A stretch of DNA of 64,000 bases from Maylandia zebra. Its lineage: Eukaryota > Chordata > Actinopteri > Cichliformes > Cichlidae. Position numbers and translations under genes: made by a program. The stretch lies in NCBI RefSeq assembly GCF_041146795.1, contig NC_135178.1, forward strand, positions 6,640,844-6,704,843, in the 5' to 3' direction. Shown here one piece after another: positions 28,101-32,599 of the stretch. Position 1 is the first letter of the stretch, and each line of letters opens with the position of its first letter. The notes below the pieces were generated by a model. It was given only the letters and a program-made list of their open reading frames with translations, was not told where the DNA came from and did no database searches.

Positions 28101-29162
28101 CATCTCCTCTCGGACTCTTCAGGCCCACAGGTATTAGTTTTGCTGGAGCGTGGAAACAGCTTTTGATAGAGTAAAATGGAGATATTTATTCTATACTTTG
28201 AAGGGATTTGACAAGGGGCGAAACATTATCCAAAGCTCCAGTCTCTATTCCAACCTGTTCAGCGTTGGTAGAGGCAGAGGTACCCTCTTTGACCGCTTAT
28301 TTGCAATTGCTATTGAGAGTATTTCATTAGCCTTTCACTAACCTTAACTCTCTTTATTGACCTCAAGAGAGGATCAATAGCAGGTGTAATTCAGAGCTTT
28401 CCCATGTCTGGGGTGTTGCCTCAGGAAGGGCAGCTGGTGCAAAAATCTGCCAGATCAAATACGTGGAGCTGCCTGCTGTGGCGACCCCTTGTGAATGAGG
28501 GAGCTGTATGAACTGTTGACACTGACTGGATTAGGACCCAGGAGGAGCGCTATCATCTTGATAGATGCAAGAATCTTTATCTTATCAACCGTTTTCTCTG
28601 TCAACTTTAATTTTCTCTCCAACTGCTACACCACAGGAAGACTACACTATAAGAATAATAAAATCGACGCTTCTTTAAACTCCTCAATACGCGCAAATTA
28701 TCTTGAAAATTGTCTTTACTTACTTTGAAAGTGAAAAAAGGCATATGTGTTAGGTTAACCAGTGATTCTAAACTGGCAGTAGGGATGAATGTGAGCGTGA
28801 ATGGCTGTTTATGGCGCCCTGCAGCAGCAACTTGCTCATTGGGAGTCCTGCTATCCTACTACCTCCCCTTTGACAGCTGGGCCGGGCTACAGCAGCATTT
28901 AACCTCTTGTAGACAGCGCTTCCTATCCTTCTCAAGAGGAGAGCTACACATCTCATACGAGTCACGAGCTATCAGGACTCATTATCTGCTCCTAGAACAG
29001 TTCTGAACCATGATCGTGACTGTCCCGTCCTCCACAATATAACTGTATGTGTTCTTCACAGGCGCCTTGTACCGTTTTCTTTTGTGGAAAGTGACAGACT
29101 ATGCTAAGCTTATGCTTCAGAAGAAAAAACAAACACTGTACAGTATGTTACCAAAGCCTGAA

Positions 29163-29218
<56 letters not shown>

Positions 29219-31120
29219 AGCTGGACACTATAGGGGGCTACTACAAAGCTTTATTGTAAGTTTCTTGCTATAATTTCTAAAAGCAGGTTTTTACTTTGTT
29301 ATTAGGGGATTATTAAGTCTAAAGGGATGGGAATTTATACTTCATTCATTCATTTAAAATTTAATTTAGAAAGAGAAGAGGTCTGATTCTTTAAATGTTC
29401 CCCTCAGCAGGAGTATCTGACAGACCAATTCACGTTTTGTAATTATAAGCTGAGTGTGAGTAAACAGCCTCACAGCAAGAGAAGCTGTTAAAGGTTTCGT
29501 AGATGAATGGTAGCGTCAATGAACAAGCAAAATCATCAATTCATACAATTCCCCGTTTAAATGACAGCAATGACTGGAGTGCAACAATAGGAGAAAAAAG
29601 CAAAACAACAGAACAAAAGGCCAAATGAGTTCCATTCAGCCATTAATCAAAAAGAATCAGCTCAAAAGGTCCAAGGGCAATACTGCTGTAATTTCGTTTT
29701 GGCTATTTTGACAAATTGCATAAGATTACCACCAGAAACACTGAATAAGAAGTCAAACCGTAGGTAATGAAATGAAAAAGCAATGAAAAGATTGTTCAAA
29801 ATGGAATACAAAAGGAATTACACTGTCTGAAATGGCAGTAAATTCAAGTTTTATTACGCTATTATTTAATAGTAATTATCAGGCATGTGCATTTTCACCC
29901 ATACAGTTTAACTTGCTTACATAAGCTGATCACTAAGCACCCATCTTTCGCATACAGTCTCGTAGGCAATGTACAGATTATATCTATTAGTATGCAAGGG
30001 CTAGCCTAGAAAGAAGGCTCTATCATGTAAATGTTACAGTCCTGTGACTTGCAGGCTTTTAATTTGAAGCAGTCACAGGAAGTGTTTGTACTAGGGTTGC
30101 TAATCATCCCTGTGTTTTCACGAATGATGACGTGTGTTTTAACTGTGAGCCTCTGGGCATCGTGAAAAGGACAAGTTGTGCAGAAGACTCTACCGTGTTA
30201 ACAGCATAACACAGTCCCTTCACCAAAGCATGTCACTAACTTATCAAACAGAACGTGTTCGAATTAAGGGGCTGGCCTTGAAGCCTGTGTCAATAATGAT
30301 AAAAACAAAAATTCCTGCAATGAATTTTCTTTTACAAATTTAAATATTTTTGAAAATATTATGTATAATGACAATATAATAATACTGTAAACTTGTATTG
30401 TATGGTGTCATGTCATTAAGTAACCTGTCCCAAGCCTGAATAAATAGAAGGGTTGCATCAGGAAGGGTCGCAGCATAAAAACTGCACCAAATCAAACTTC
30501 TGCACACATCCGCTGTGACAATCCCTTGGGAAAGCTGTAAATACCACGTCATTAAGTAACCTTCCTATTGTGGATGATTTTATTTTCCCATTAATCCATT
30601 TTCTTACACTTATCCAAATCAGGTTTGCAGGGGGCTGGAGCCAAGCCGAGGTATCTGAAGAGAACCCACACACACATGCAGAATCCAAGCAACAAGGCTC
30701 CAGTCAGATGGGGGACTCAGACCCAGGGTGTTCTTGCTGTGGTGCAACAGTGCTAATCGCTTTTCCACTGTGTCACCCTGGGTTTGTTTTATTGTTATTA
30801 AGTGTTTTCTTTTGTTTTGGGCACACTGCAAATTTCTTAAATAAAATCTGGAGCTTTCTGCAGCAATGATGGCTTTTTCCTGTTATAAATGAACCATCAA
30901 GAACATAAAATTCAAGTCGTAGCAGTTAAAACCCAGGTTTATTGATGATATGGGACGGTGCTATAAGTATATCCCCACTGAGCTTAATGGGACACAAATG
31001 ACAGGAACTACTAAAGTTTTTAACATTACTGTGCTTTTACTTCCCTGAACAAGTTTTCCACACTTTACCGTTTCTTCCAAGAAAAGGGCGTTAACGATTT
31101 CCCCATACAGAGAGTAAGAA

Positions 31121-31160
<40 letters not shown>

Positions 31161-31535
31161 TTGACGAAACCTGATATGACATTACCTTCTCTATAGAGTG
31201 CGTAATAAGCTTTATTGAATCCTGTTACCCAATGCATTGCTCATACCTCCTCTAGTGTGAGCAATGAAGTGGGGTTAATTAAGTTAACGGCAGATTTTTT
31301 GGCCAAAGAGGAAGAAGTAATAACACGCAAACAATACATGCTAACAGCCTAGCGACCTGTTTGACCCCGGTTTCACGTCCTCCCTGAGACGTATCAAGTT
31401 CAAATGTCACGTCACCATACTGGAGATAGCTACCAAAACATAACTAGCGGAGTGTTGAACGCCAGTACTCACTTTATCTGCTTGGTCATCGTGGAGTTCC
31501 GTGCTGTAATTAGCCAGAGGGTTCGAGGTTGACAT
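2804..31535 (-). CDS. hk2: Hexokinase 2-like gene, exons 1-12 (3' end outside window)
   Basis: Hexokinase phosphorylates glucose to glucose 6-phosphate with ATP, the first step of glycolysis. Twelve coding exons join in frame into 1845 bp (615 codons). They cover the complete N-terminal half and the beginning of the C-terminal half of the duplicated vertebrate enzyme. Visible N-half motifs are the phosphate loop [11 protein letters not shown], the sugar-site FTFSFPC, WTKGF, the catalytic Asp in [10 protein letters not shown] (residue 209, the mammalian number), GTGTNACYM and [10 protein letters not shown]. The C-half starts again with [11 protein letters not shown] and FTFSFPC. The stretch [15 protein letters not shown] resembles HK2 more than HK1 or HKDC1, and location in a block with figla and an add2-like gene fits HK2. 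Eleven exon lengths equal those I recall for mammalian HK1/HK2. Exons 13-18, with the C-half catalytic Asp, lie beyond position 1. Exact paralogue assignment within teleosts is uncertain. Confidence 0.93.
3122..3270 (-). CDS. hk2: hk2-like exon 11
   Basis: This 149-bp exon encodes [20 protein letters not shown], the C-half phosphate loop, then [15 protein letters not shown]. It is the internal-duplication counterpart of exon 3, with identical length and phase. The donor is GTAGTG. Confidence 0.94.
3347..4364. mobile_element. Non-autonomous hAT element with 8-bp target duplication
   Basis: The direct repeat GTCAAAAG at 3339-3346 and 4365-4372 flanks a 1018-bp unit. The ends are CAGTGTTGGTCAAG and, reverse complemented, CAGAGATGGGCAGT. 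Sub-terminal sequence is rich in GTAATC/GTTACT repeats in both orientations. No transposase is present. An 8-bp duplication and CAG-type ends are typical of hAT. It lies in intron 10. Confidence 0.9.
4409..4713 (-). CDS. hk2: hk2-like exon 10 (end of N-half, start of C-half)
   Basis: This 305-bp exon spans the junction of the duplicated halves. It encodes [20 protein letters not shown], the end of the N-half nucleotide site, then the linker helix and [14 protein letters not shown], which mirrors exon 2. The acceptor is TTTCTAG and the donor GTAGGT. Confidence 0.95.
5188..5210 (+). repeat. CA microsatellite
   Basis: A short uninterrupted CA run preceded by a C tract. A second short CA run is at 4979-4996. 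Confidence 0.9.
5511..7097 (-). mobile_element. Intact Tc1-like DNA transposon
   Basis: The 1587-bp element is flanked by TA at 5509-5510 and 7098-7099. The two inverted repeats of about 200 bp (5511-5709 and 6898-7097) start CAGTGGGGCAAAA. They differ by three substitutions and one 2-base indel. A full-length transposase lies between them. It is inserted in hexokinase intron 9 in the same sense as the gene. Confidence 0.96.
5725..6747 (-). CDS. Tc1-family transposase, full length (340 aa)
   Basis: This enzyme would cut the transposon at its inverted repeats and paste it at TA. The reading frame is open for 340 codons, the usual Tc1 length. It opens [20 protein letters not shown], followed by two helix-turn-helix units ([20 protein letters not shown] and a second near residues 75-115). 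A DDE domain follows with [26 protein letters not shown] and [11 protein letters not shown]. Thirty-four residues separate the second Asp (of HDND) from the Glu of PIENLW, giving DD34E. No stop or frameshift is seen, so this copy could be autonomous. Expression is not shown. Confidence 0.95.
   Translation of the reverse strand: MAKTKELSKDTRKSIVDLHQTGKSESTIGKQLGVKKSTVGAIIRKWKTYKTTDNLPRSGAPRKISSRGVKMMMRTVSKDPRTTRGDLVNDLQRAGTKVTKVTISNTLQRQGIKSRSARRVPLLKPVHVQARLKFAREHMDDTAEDWENVMWSDETKVELFGINSTRRVWRKKNTELHPKNTIPTVKHGGGNIMLWGCFSAKGTGRLIRVKDRMNGAMYREILSQNLLPSVRTLKMKRGWVFQHDNDPKHTARATKEWLRKKHLKVLEWPSQSPDLNPIENLWRELKVRVARRQPQNITALEKICMEEWAKIPATVCANLVKTYSKRLTSVIANKGYVTKY
7320..7553 (-). CDS. hk2: hk2-like exon 9
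   Basis: This 234-bp exon encodes [25 protein letters not shown] and [15 protein letters not shown]. The [11 protein letters not shown] stretch is the best internal evidence for HK2 over HK1. The acceptor is CTGCAG and the donor GTAAGT. Confidence 0.94.
7826..8280 (-). mobile_element. Decayed Tc1-like transposase fragment
   Basis: The plus strand reads like the complement of Tc1 transposase 3' regions: CCCACAGATTTTCAATTTTGATTCAG corresponds to an NxIENLW-type block. The downstream CCACCATCGTGTTTCAGTG corresponds to the GGG-motif block. Many indels are present. It lies in hexokinase intron 8. Confidence 0.6.
9119..9431. repeat. Nested 313-bp palindrome (long inverted repeat)
   Basis: The left arm 9119-9248 and right arm 9303-9431 are nearly perfect inverted copies, with one small mismatch/indel near the TTTGCCC stretch. 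The 54-bp spacer contains a second perfect inverted repeat: TTTGCATAATG at 9278-9288 and its complement at 9290-9300 around one base. The arm motif GACGAAACGTTTCTCCCAC is one I associate with fish Penelope-like retroelement ends; that family call is tentative. Confidence 0.85.
9440..9545 (-). mobile_element. Short Tc1-like fragment
   Basis: GAGGTCTGGGCCATTACAAC is the complement of a degenerate transposase WPxSPDLN-type block. It resembles the other old Tc1 remnants in the window. Only about 100 bp remains between the palindrome and the SINE. Confidence 0.4.
9597..9984 (-). mobile_element. tRNA-derived SINE with GGAT tail and 14-bp target duplication
   Basis: The direct repeat CTGGTTATTATCTA flanks the element (9583-9596 and 9985-9998). 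Read on the minus strand it starts GGGGCAGCACGGTGG. It has a Pol III A-box-like GTGGTTAGCACTGTTG and a B-box-like GAGTTCAATTCC, and it ends with GGATAAGCGGAAGCG and a (GGAT)n tail. The perfect duplication suggests a fairly recent insertion. Its reading frames are not genes. Confidence 0.85.
10467..10628 (-). CDS. hk2: hk2-like exon 8 (two codons longer than mammalian)
   Basis: This exon encodes [20 protein letters not shown], a highly conserved hexokinase helix, then a variable segment ending IENDK. It is 162 bp against the 156 bp I recall for mammals, so two residues are added just before the junction with exon 9. The acceptor is ATGCAG. The donor is the less common GTTAGT; no other GT nearby keeps the frame. 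Confidence 0.9.
10721..11806. mobile_element. hAT-like non-autonomous element, right end eroded
   Basis: The left end CAGTGTTGGGGAGTAACGGA is a classic fish hAT terminus. The right side ends in TAATCCAAAGTATTCAGAATACATTACTC, a degraded inverted version of the sub-terminal sequence. No clear target duplication was found. The interior includes a GC-richer block at 10900-11530 without recognisable coding. It lies in hexokinase intron 7. Confidence 0.6.
11650..11720 (+). repeat. Retroposon 3' tail-like motif
   Basis: AATCTCAATGAGATTTTTTT followed by ACCTGGATAAATAAAGG resembles the 3' tail shared by many fish non-LTR elements. A similar GTGAGACTTTCCCCTGGTAAATAAAGG stretch occurs at 42590-42617. 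Only the tails are visible. Confidence 0.4.
12118..12420. other. Probable unclassified interspersed repeat
   Basis: The block from about CTGTCTGGGCCCAGACC to GCCAAGCAGCAGTAAAAC has repeat-like GGTTGCTAGG, GGTTGCCAATGG and TTGCAAAGAAGGT motifs. It looks like a dispersed fish repeat, but I cannot name the family. It lies in hexokinase intron 7. Confidence 0.3.
12911..13094 (-). CDS. hk2: hk2-like exon 7
   Basis: This 184-bp exon encodes [12 protein letters not shown], then [17 protein letters not shown], then FNPGKQL. These are the glucose-contacting Asn and Glu loops of the N-half. The acceptor is TTCTCAAG and the donor GTGAGT. Confidence 0.95.
13598..13697 (-). CDS. hk2: hk2-like exon 6 (catalytic Asp209)
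   Basis: This 100-bp exon encodes [20 protein letters not shown]. Counting from the ATG, the catalytic-base Asp falls at residue 209, the mammalian position. The N-half therefore keeps its key catalytic residue, as expected for HK2, in which both halves are active. The donor is GTAAGT. Confidence 0.95.
13800..14900. other. Intron 5 stretch without recognised gene
   Basis: No exon, transposase or structured repeat was recognised here. Two short coding-like runs occur on the minus strand (14069-14284 and 14521-14805). They show no family motif and may be decayed repeat sequence. Confidence 0.3.
15193..15734. mobile_element. hAT MITE 1 (target duplication ATCTACAG)
   Basis: The ends are CAGTGTTTCCCAACC and GGTTGAGAAACACTG, a 15-bp inverted repeat with one mismatch. 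The 8-bp duplication ATCTACAG is at 15185-15192 and 15735-15742. No transposase is present. Confidence 0.92.
15743..16063. mobile_element. hAT MITE 2, abutting MITE 1 and sharing its target duplication
   Basis: The ends are CAGTGGCACCCAAGC and GGTTGGGGACCGCTG. It is flanked by ATCTACAG at 15735-15742 and 16064-16071. The left duplication copy is therefore also the right copy of MITE 1. The interior includes an A-rich stretch and CACGGACC motifs near both ends. Confidence 0.92.
16810..16905 (-). CDS. hk2: hk2-like exon 5
   Basis: This 96-bp exon encodes [20 protein letters not shown] followed by a basic KKRG end. The Thr-Lys of WTKGF contacts glucose in known structures. The acceptor is CTGCAG and the donor GTAATT. 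Confidence 0.94.
17000..19385. other. Intron 4 stretch, no recognised feature
   Basis: AT-rich intronic DNA. The segment 18120-18360 has several A runs, which create a Phe/Leu-rich artefactual frame on the minus strand. No exon or mobile element could be recognised. Confidence 0.5.
19386..19628 (+). mobile_element. tRNA-derived SINE
   Basis: The head has an A-box-like GTGGCTCAGGGGATTGG and a B-box-like GGTTCGAACCCC (about 19436), separated as in a tRNA-derived promoter. The tail GTAAAGCACTTTGGGTGCC then AAAAGCGCTATATAAATGC is a common 3' module of teleost SINEs and LINEs. It is in hexokinase intron 4, antisense to the gene. Confidence 0.7.
19629..20991. mobile_element. hAT-like element with target duplication ATAAATGC
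   Basis: ATAAATGC at 19621-19628 and 20992-20999 flanks a 1363-bp unit. The ends are TAGATTTGGCACGATACC and, reverse complemented, TAGAGATGGACCGATCC. The terminal 100 bp on both sides repeat CGATA/CCGATATC motifs. It inserted exactly after the tail of the SINE at 19386-19628, using SINE sequence as target. The interior has a poly-A run at 19987-20012. Confidence 0.88.
21317..21436 (-). CDS. hk2: hk2-like exon 4
   Basis: This 120-bp exon encodes [17 protein letters not shown] and [24 protein letters not shown] includes the glucose-contacting serine. The acceptor is TTGTAG and the donor GTGAGT. It starts with Phe where most family members have Leu. Confidence 0.94.
21780..22870 (-). mobile_element. 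Old Tc1-like element, minus strand
   Basis: Minus-strand reading gives scattered transposase blocks: a helix-turn-helix-like [12 protein letters not shown] near 22600-22640, a [13 protein letters not shown] piece near 22030-22060 and the catalytic-side region near 21900. The CTCTATAAAAGC-like 5' region lies near 22820. It has many stops and lies in hexokinase intron 3. Confidence 0.65.
23134..23943. mobile_element. hAT-like sequence with CAGTGGTTCCCAAAC end
   Basis: CAGTGGTTCCCAAACTTTTT at 23139 is a typical hAT terminus. The right part ends in AACCAGTTTTCAATACCCAT then CCCTAG near 23943, a second hAT-type end. The two may belong to different nested elements. The boundary in between and a target duplication were not resolved. 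Confidence 0.45.
23952..24003. mobile_element. Chimeric remnant of the CAGTGGGGCAAAA inverted repeat
   Basis: About 26 bp match the outer end of the intact Tc1 element's inverted repeat (CAGTGGGGCAAAAAAGTATT). They are joined directly to about 22 bp of the same repeat in reverse orientation (ATTTTAAGTGGGGGAACTTG). It looks like a collapsed or rearranged leftover of the 5511-7097 family. Confidence 0.75.
24028..24500 (+). mobile_element. Old Tc1-like transposase fragment
   Basis: The frame from 24021 reads [20 protein letters not shown], a Tc1 second helix-turn-helix block. Further decayed blocks include ACAGTGATCCCAAACACAGC near 24260-24300, the second catalytic Asp region. It is interrupted by stops and lies in hexokinase intron 2 to 3 space. 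Confidence 0.7.
24849..24997 (-). CDS. hk2: hk2-like exon 3
   Basis: This 149-bp exon completes the split Glu codon and encodes [20 protein letters not shown], the ATP phosphate-binding loop, then [19 protein letters not shown]. The acceptor is GTTGAAAAG and the donor GTAAGA. The length matches exon 3 and exon 11 of two-domain hexokinases. Confidence 0.94.
25057..25109. repeat. AT microsatellite
   Basis: An uninterrupted (AT)n run of about 50 bp, about 60 bp beyond the acceptor of hexokinase exon 3. It creates artefactual Tyr-Ile frames on both strands. Confidence 0.95.
25326..26244. mobile_element. Element bounded by CAGGGCGATATG and CATATAGCCC-like ends
   Basis: The left end CAGGGCGATATGACC and the right end GGTATGATATAGCCCAGCC are imperfect inverted repeats of a common fish non-autonomous DNA transposon. 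Sub-terminal GATATA motifs occur at both sides. It carries a second MITE-like block inside (about 25640-25941). It lies in intron 2, ending about 30 bp from exon 2. Confidence 0.6.
25640..25941. mobile_element. MITE-like block, copy 1 of the ACGGTA / TAAGGCGCAC family
   Basis: Contains ACGGTAATATTATGT, CCGTAATGCTCCAACAA, GCGGTGCGGCTTCATAGC and TTATAAGGCGCACTG, ending in CCAAAAAACACGGTA. The same ordered motifs occur at 50917-51318, so the two are copies of one family. The left limit of this copy is unclear. Confidence 0.65.
26278..26440 (-). CDS. hk2: hk2-like exon 2
   Basis: This 163-bp exon encodes [15 protein letters not shown] through [16 protein letters not shown], typical of the start of the N-half small domain. 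The acceptor is TTTATCTAG and the donor GTAATA. It ends one base into a Glu codon, as in other hexokinases. The intron before it is about 5 kb and repeat-rich. Confidence 0.93.
27340..27455. repeat. Repeat end with GTTTGACACCC, copy 1
   Basis: CAGGCCAATTCTGCCCCCCAGG and TTATGTTTGACACCC match, with decay, the segment at 39565-39680 (CTAGGCCAATTATGGCCCCC then TTATATTTGACACC). It probably represents eroded ends of a hAT-type MITE. Confidence 0.55.
28140..28345 (+). pseudogene. L1-clade LINE reverse-transcriptase fragment
   Basis: The frame reads [18 protein letters not shown] and later [15 protein letters not shown]. This matches the L1-type RT blocks AFDRVEWxYLF and FAIAIEPL. The central part of the domain is missing and a stop follows. 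It is in hexokinase intron 1, antisense to the gene. Confidence 0.75.
28375..28500 (+). repeat. Retroposon 3' segment (CAGGAAGGGCA family), copy 1
   Basis: TGCCTCAGGAAGGGCAGCTG followed by TGCCAGATCAAATACG and CTGTGGCGACCCC is a frequent fish retroposon tail. A related short copy with an exact 15-bp target duplication lies at 30427-30547. Confidence 0.6.
28770..28905 (+). repeat. Degenerate copy of the GGAT-tailed SINE
   Basis: GAATGTGAGCGTGAATGGCT and TTTGACAGCTGGGCCGGGCT match the plus-sense body of the SINE at 9597-9984. Head and tail are lost. Confidence 0.5.
29166..29217 (+). repeat. CA microsatellite
   Basis: An uninterrupted CA run of about 50 bp in hexokinase intron 1. Confidence 0.95.
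30427..30547. mobile_element. Short retroposon with 15-bp target duplication
   Basis: GTCATTAAGTAACCT is repeated exactly at 30412-30426 and 30548-30562. The 121-bp insert carries GGTTGCATCAGGAAGGGTCG and CAAATCAAAC..CCGCTGTGACAATCCC. These are the motifs of the retroposon tail at 28375-28500. The perfect long duplication indicates target-primed insertion. Confidence 0.8.
30590..30780 (-). repeat. Degenerate, internally deleted SINE copy
   Basis: CAGGGGGCTGGAGCC, GAAGAGAACCCACACACAC and TTCTTGCTGTGGTGCAACAG follow the order of the SINE at 9597-9984. The middle is missing. Confidence 0.65.
31127..31157 (+). repeat. CA microsatellite
   Basis: A CA run of about 30 bp, 316 bp downstream of hexokinase exon 1, inside intron 1. 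Confidence 0.9.
31473..31535 (-). CDS. hk2: hk2-like exon 1 (start codon; altered mitochondrial-binding segment)
   Basis: The 63-bp coding exon (21 codons) runs from ATG to a GTGAGT donor, the standard length for vertebrate HK1/HK2 exon 1. It begins [14 protein letters not shown]. Mammalian HK2 has a hydrophobic membrane-inserting helix here. M1, S4, L7, A8 and the TEL at 12-14 can be matched to HK2. Ser, Pro, Asn and Ser stand where mammals have Ile2, Leu6, Tyr9 and Phe11. The start is supported by exon length, in-frame joining with exon 2 (DK/VDKYL) and promoter-like motifs upstream. Confidence 0.85.
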
Positions 31536-31753
31536 CTTTAGTCAGGGATGTGTGGCGAATTTACGTCCTTCCCGTCCTCCTACTCTACAGACTTACAGAG
31601 AAATTAAATACAAACACAGCTCCCTTAAATAACAAACACACAACAGTGCTAACTTGTCTTAAATTCGTAAGTTAAACTCGTCTTTAAAAACAGAGTTGTG
31701 CAAAAAAAAAAAAGTCTAGTGAAACTTCCAGCTTCCTGGACCTGGTAGTGTGG

Positions 31754-31785
31754 TGACGTCAGAGAGAAAGAAGGGCGCCGATTGG
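31754..31785 (-). promoter_or_regulatory. CRE and CCAAT box upstream of the hk2-like ATG
   Basis: A perfect palindromic CRE, TGACGTCA, is at 31754-31761. An inverted CCAAT box (ATTGG on the plus strand) is at 31781-31785. They lie 219-250 bp upstream of the start codon in the minus-strand sense. Mammalian HK2 promoters are known for CRE and NF-Y (CCAAT) sites near the transcription start, so the pair fits. The start site itself cannot be seen. Confidence 0.55.
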
Positions 31786-31814
31786 CTGCAGAGATGTCGC
31801 GGTGATATCACTTT

Positions 31815-32595
31815 TCTCCAAAAAATTACAGAACAACAGTGCTGAGGTACTACAAAATTTGGTATCGAAGTGATACAAAGTGAATACAGGGCCAGTATTA
31901 AAGATACCAATATCAATACTGATACTGTTACTTTTAAGACAGCCGATATTGGGTAGGGCAGTGTGTTATGATGAATCATCATCAGTTTCCAAATTCATAA
32001 CAGAATTTAATGACCGCTAAATCACTACGATTTTTTACTTTCCACAATACTTAACACAACAAAGGACACCATTCAGCCTTTCATGTGTTTTGAAACTTGA
32101 ATTTAAACGTTGTTTAAATGTGCTATAGGCTATAGATATAATACATGTGACAGTCAACACAAAAAGGTTTTTTCAAAAAGGACATTTTTTATGGTGCATG
32201 TTTGAGGAGGAGGATTTTTTTCATTTGCATAAAATAATGCAATAAACACAATTCAGTGAGCTACACACTGAACTTAGAACAGGGGTGTCCAACTCCAGGC
32301 CTCAAGGGCCAGTGTAATGCAGGTTTTAGGTGTGTCCTTGATCCAACACAACTTCTTTAAATGGCTAAATTACCTCTTCAATATGTCTTGAAGTTCTCCT
32401 GAGGCCTGGTAATGAACTAATCATTTGATTTAGGTGAGCTGACCCAGGGTGATATCTAAAACCTGCAGGACACTGGGCCTTGAGGCCTGGAGTTGGACAC
32501 CTCTGACTTAAAGGATAGAGACAACATATCAATCCTAGTATTAATCTGTTACCAAAACCAGCGTTTTAATCGATGCTATCAATATTTGGATTCAT
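31815..32595 (-). mobile_element. Unclassified repeat family, copy 1 (contains a nested MITE)
   Basis: The reverse complement of this block aligns with 36690-37060 over shared markers: CAGTGAGCTACACACTGAAC, ATGATGAATCATCATC-type sequence, ATTTTTTATGGTGCATGTTT and TCGATGCTATCAATATTTGG. A 226-bp MITE interrupts it at 32280. It lies just upstream of the hexokinase promoter region. Confidence 0.7.
32280..32505. mobile_element. hAT MITE with 5'-CAGGGGTGTCCAACTCC ends
   Basis: The two ends, CAGGGGTGTCCAACTCCAGG and reverse complement CAGAGGTGTCCAACTCCAGG, form an inverted repeat of about 30 bp or more. The flanks ACTTAGAA and ACTTAAAG match at 6 of 8. The uninterrupted copy at 36690-37060 shows the pre-insertion site as ACTTAGAG. 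Confidence 0.88.
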
Positions 32596-32599
32596 CCGC

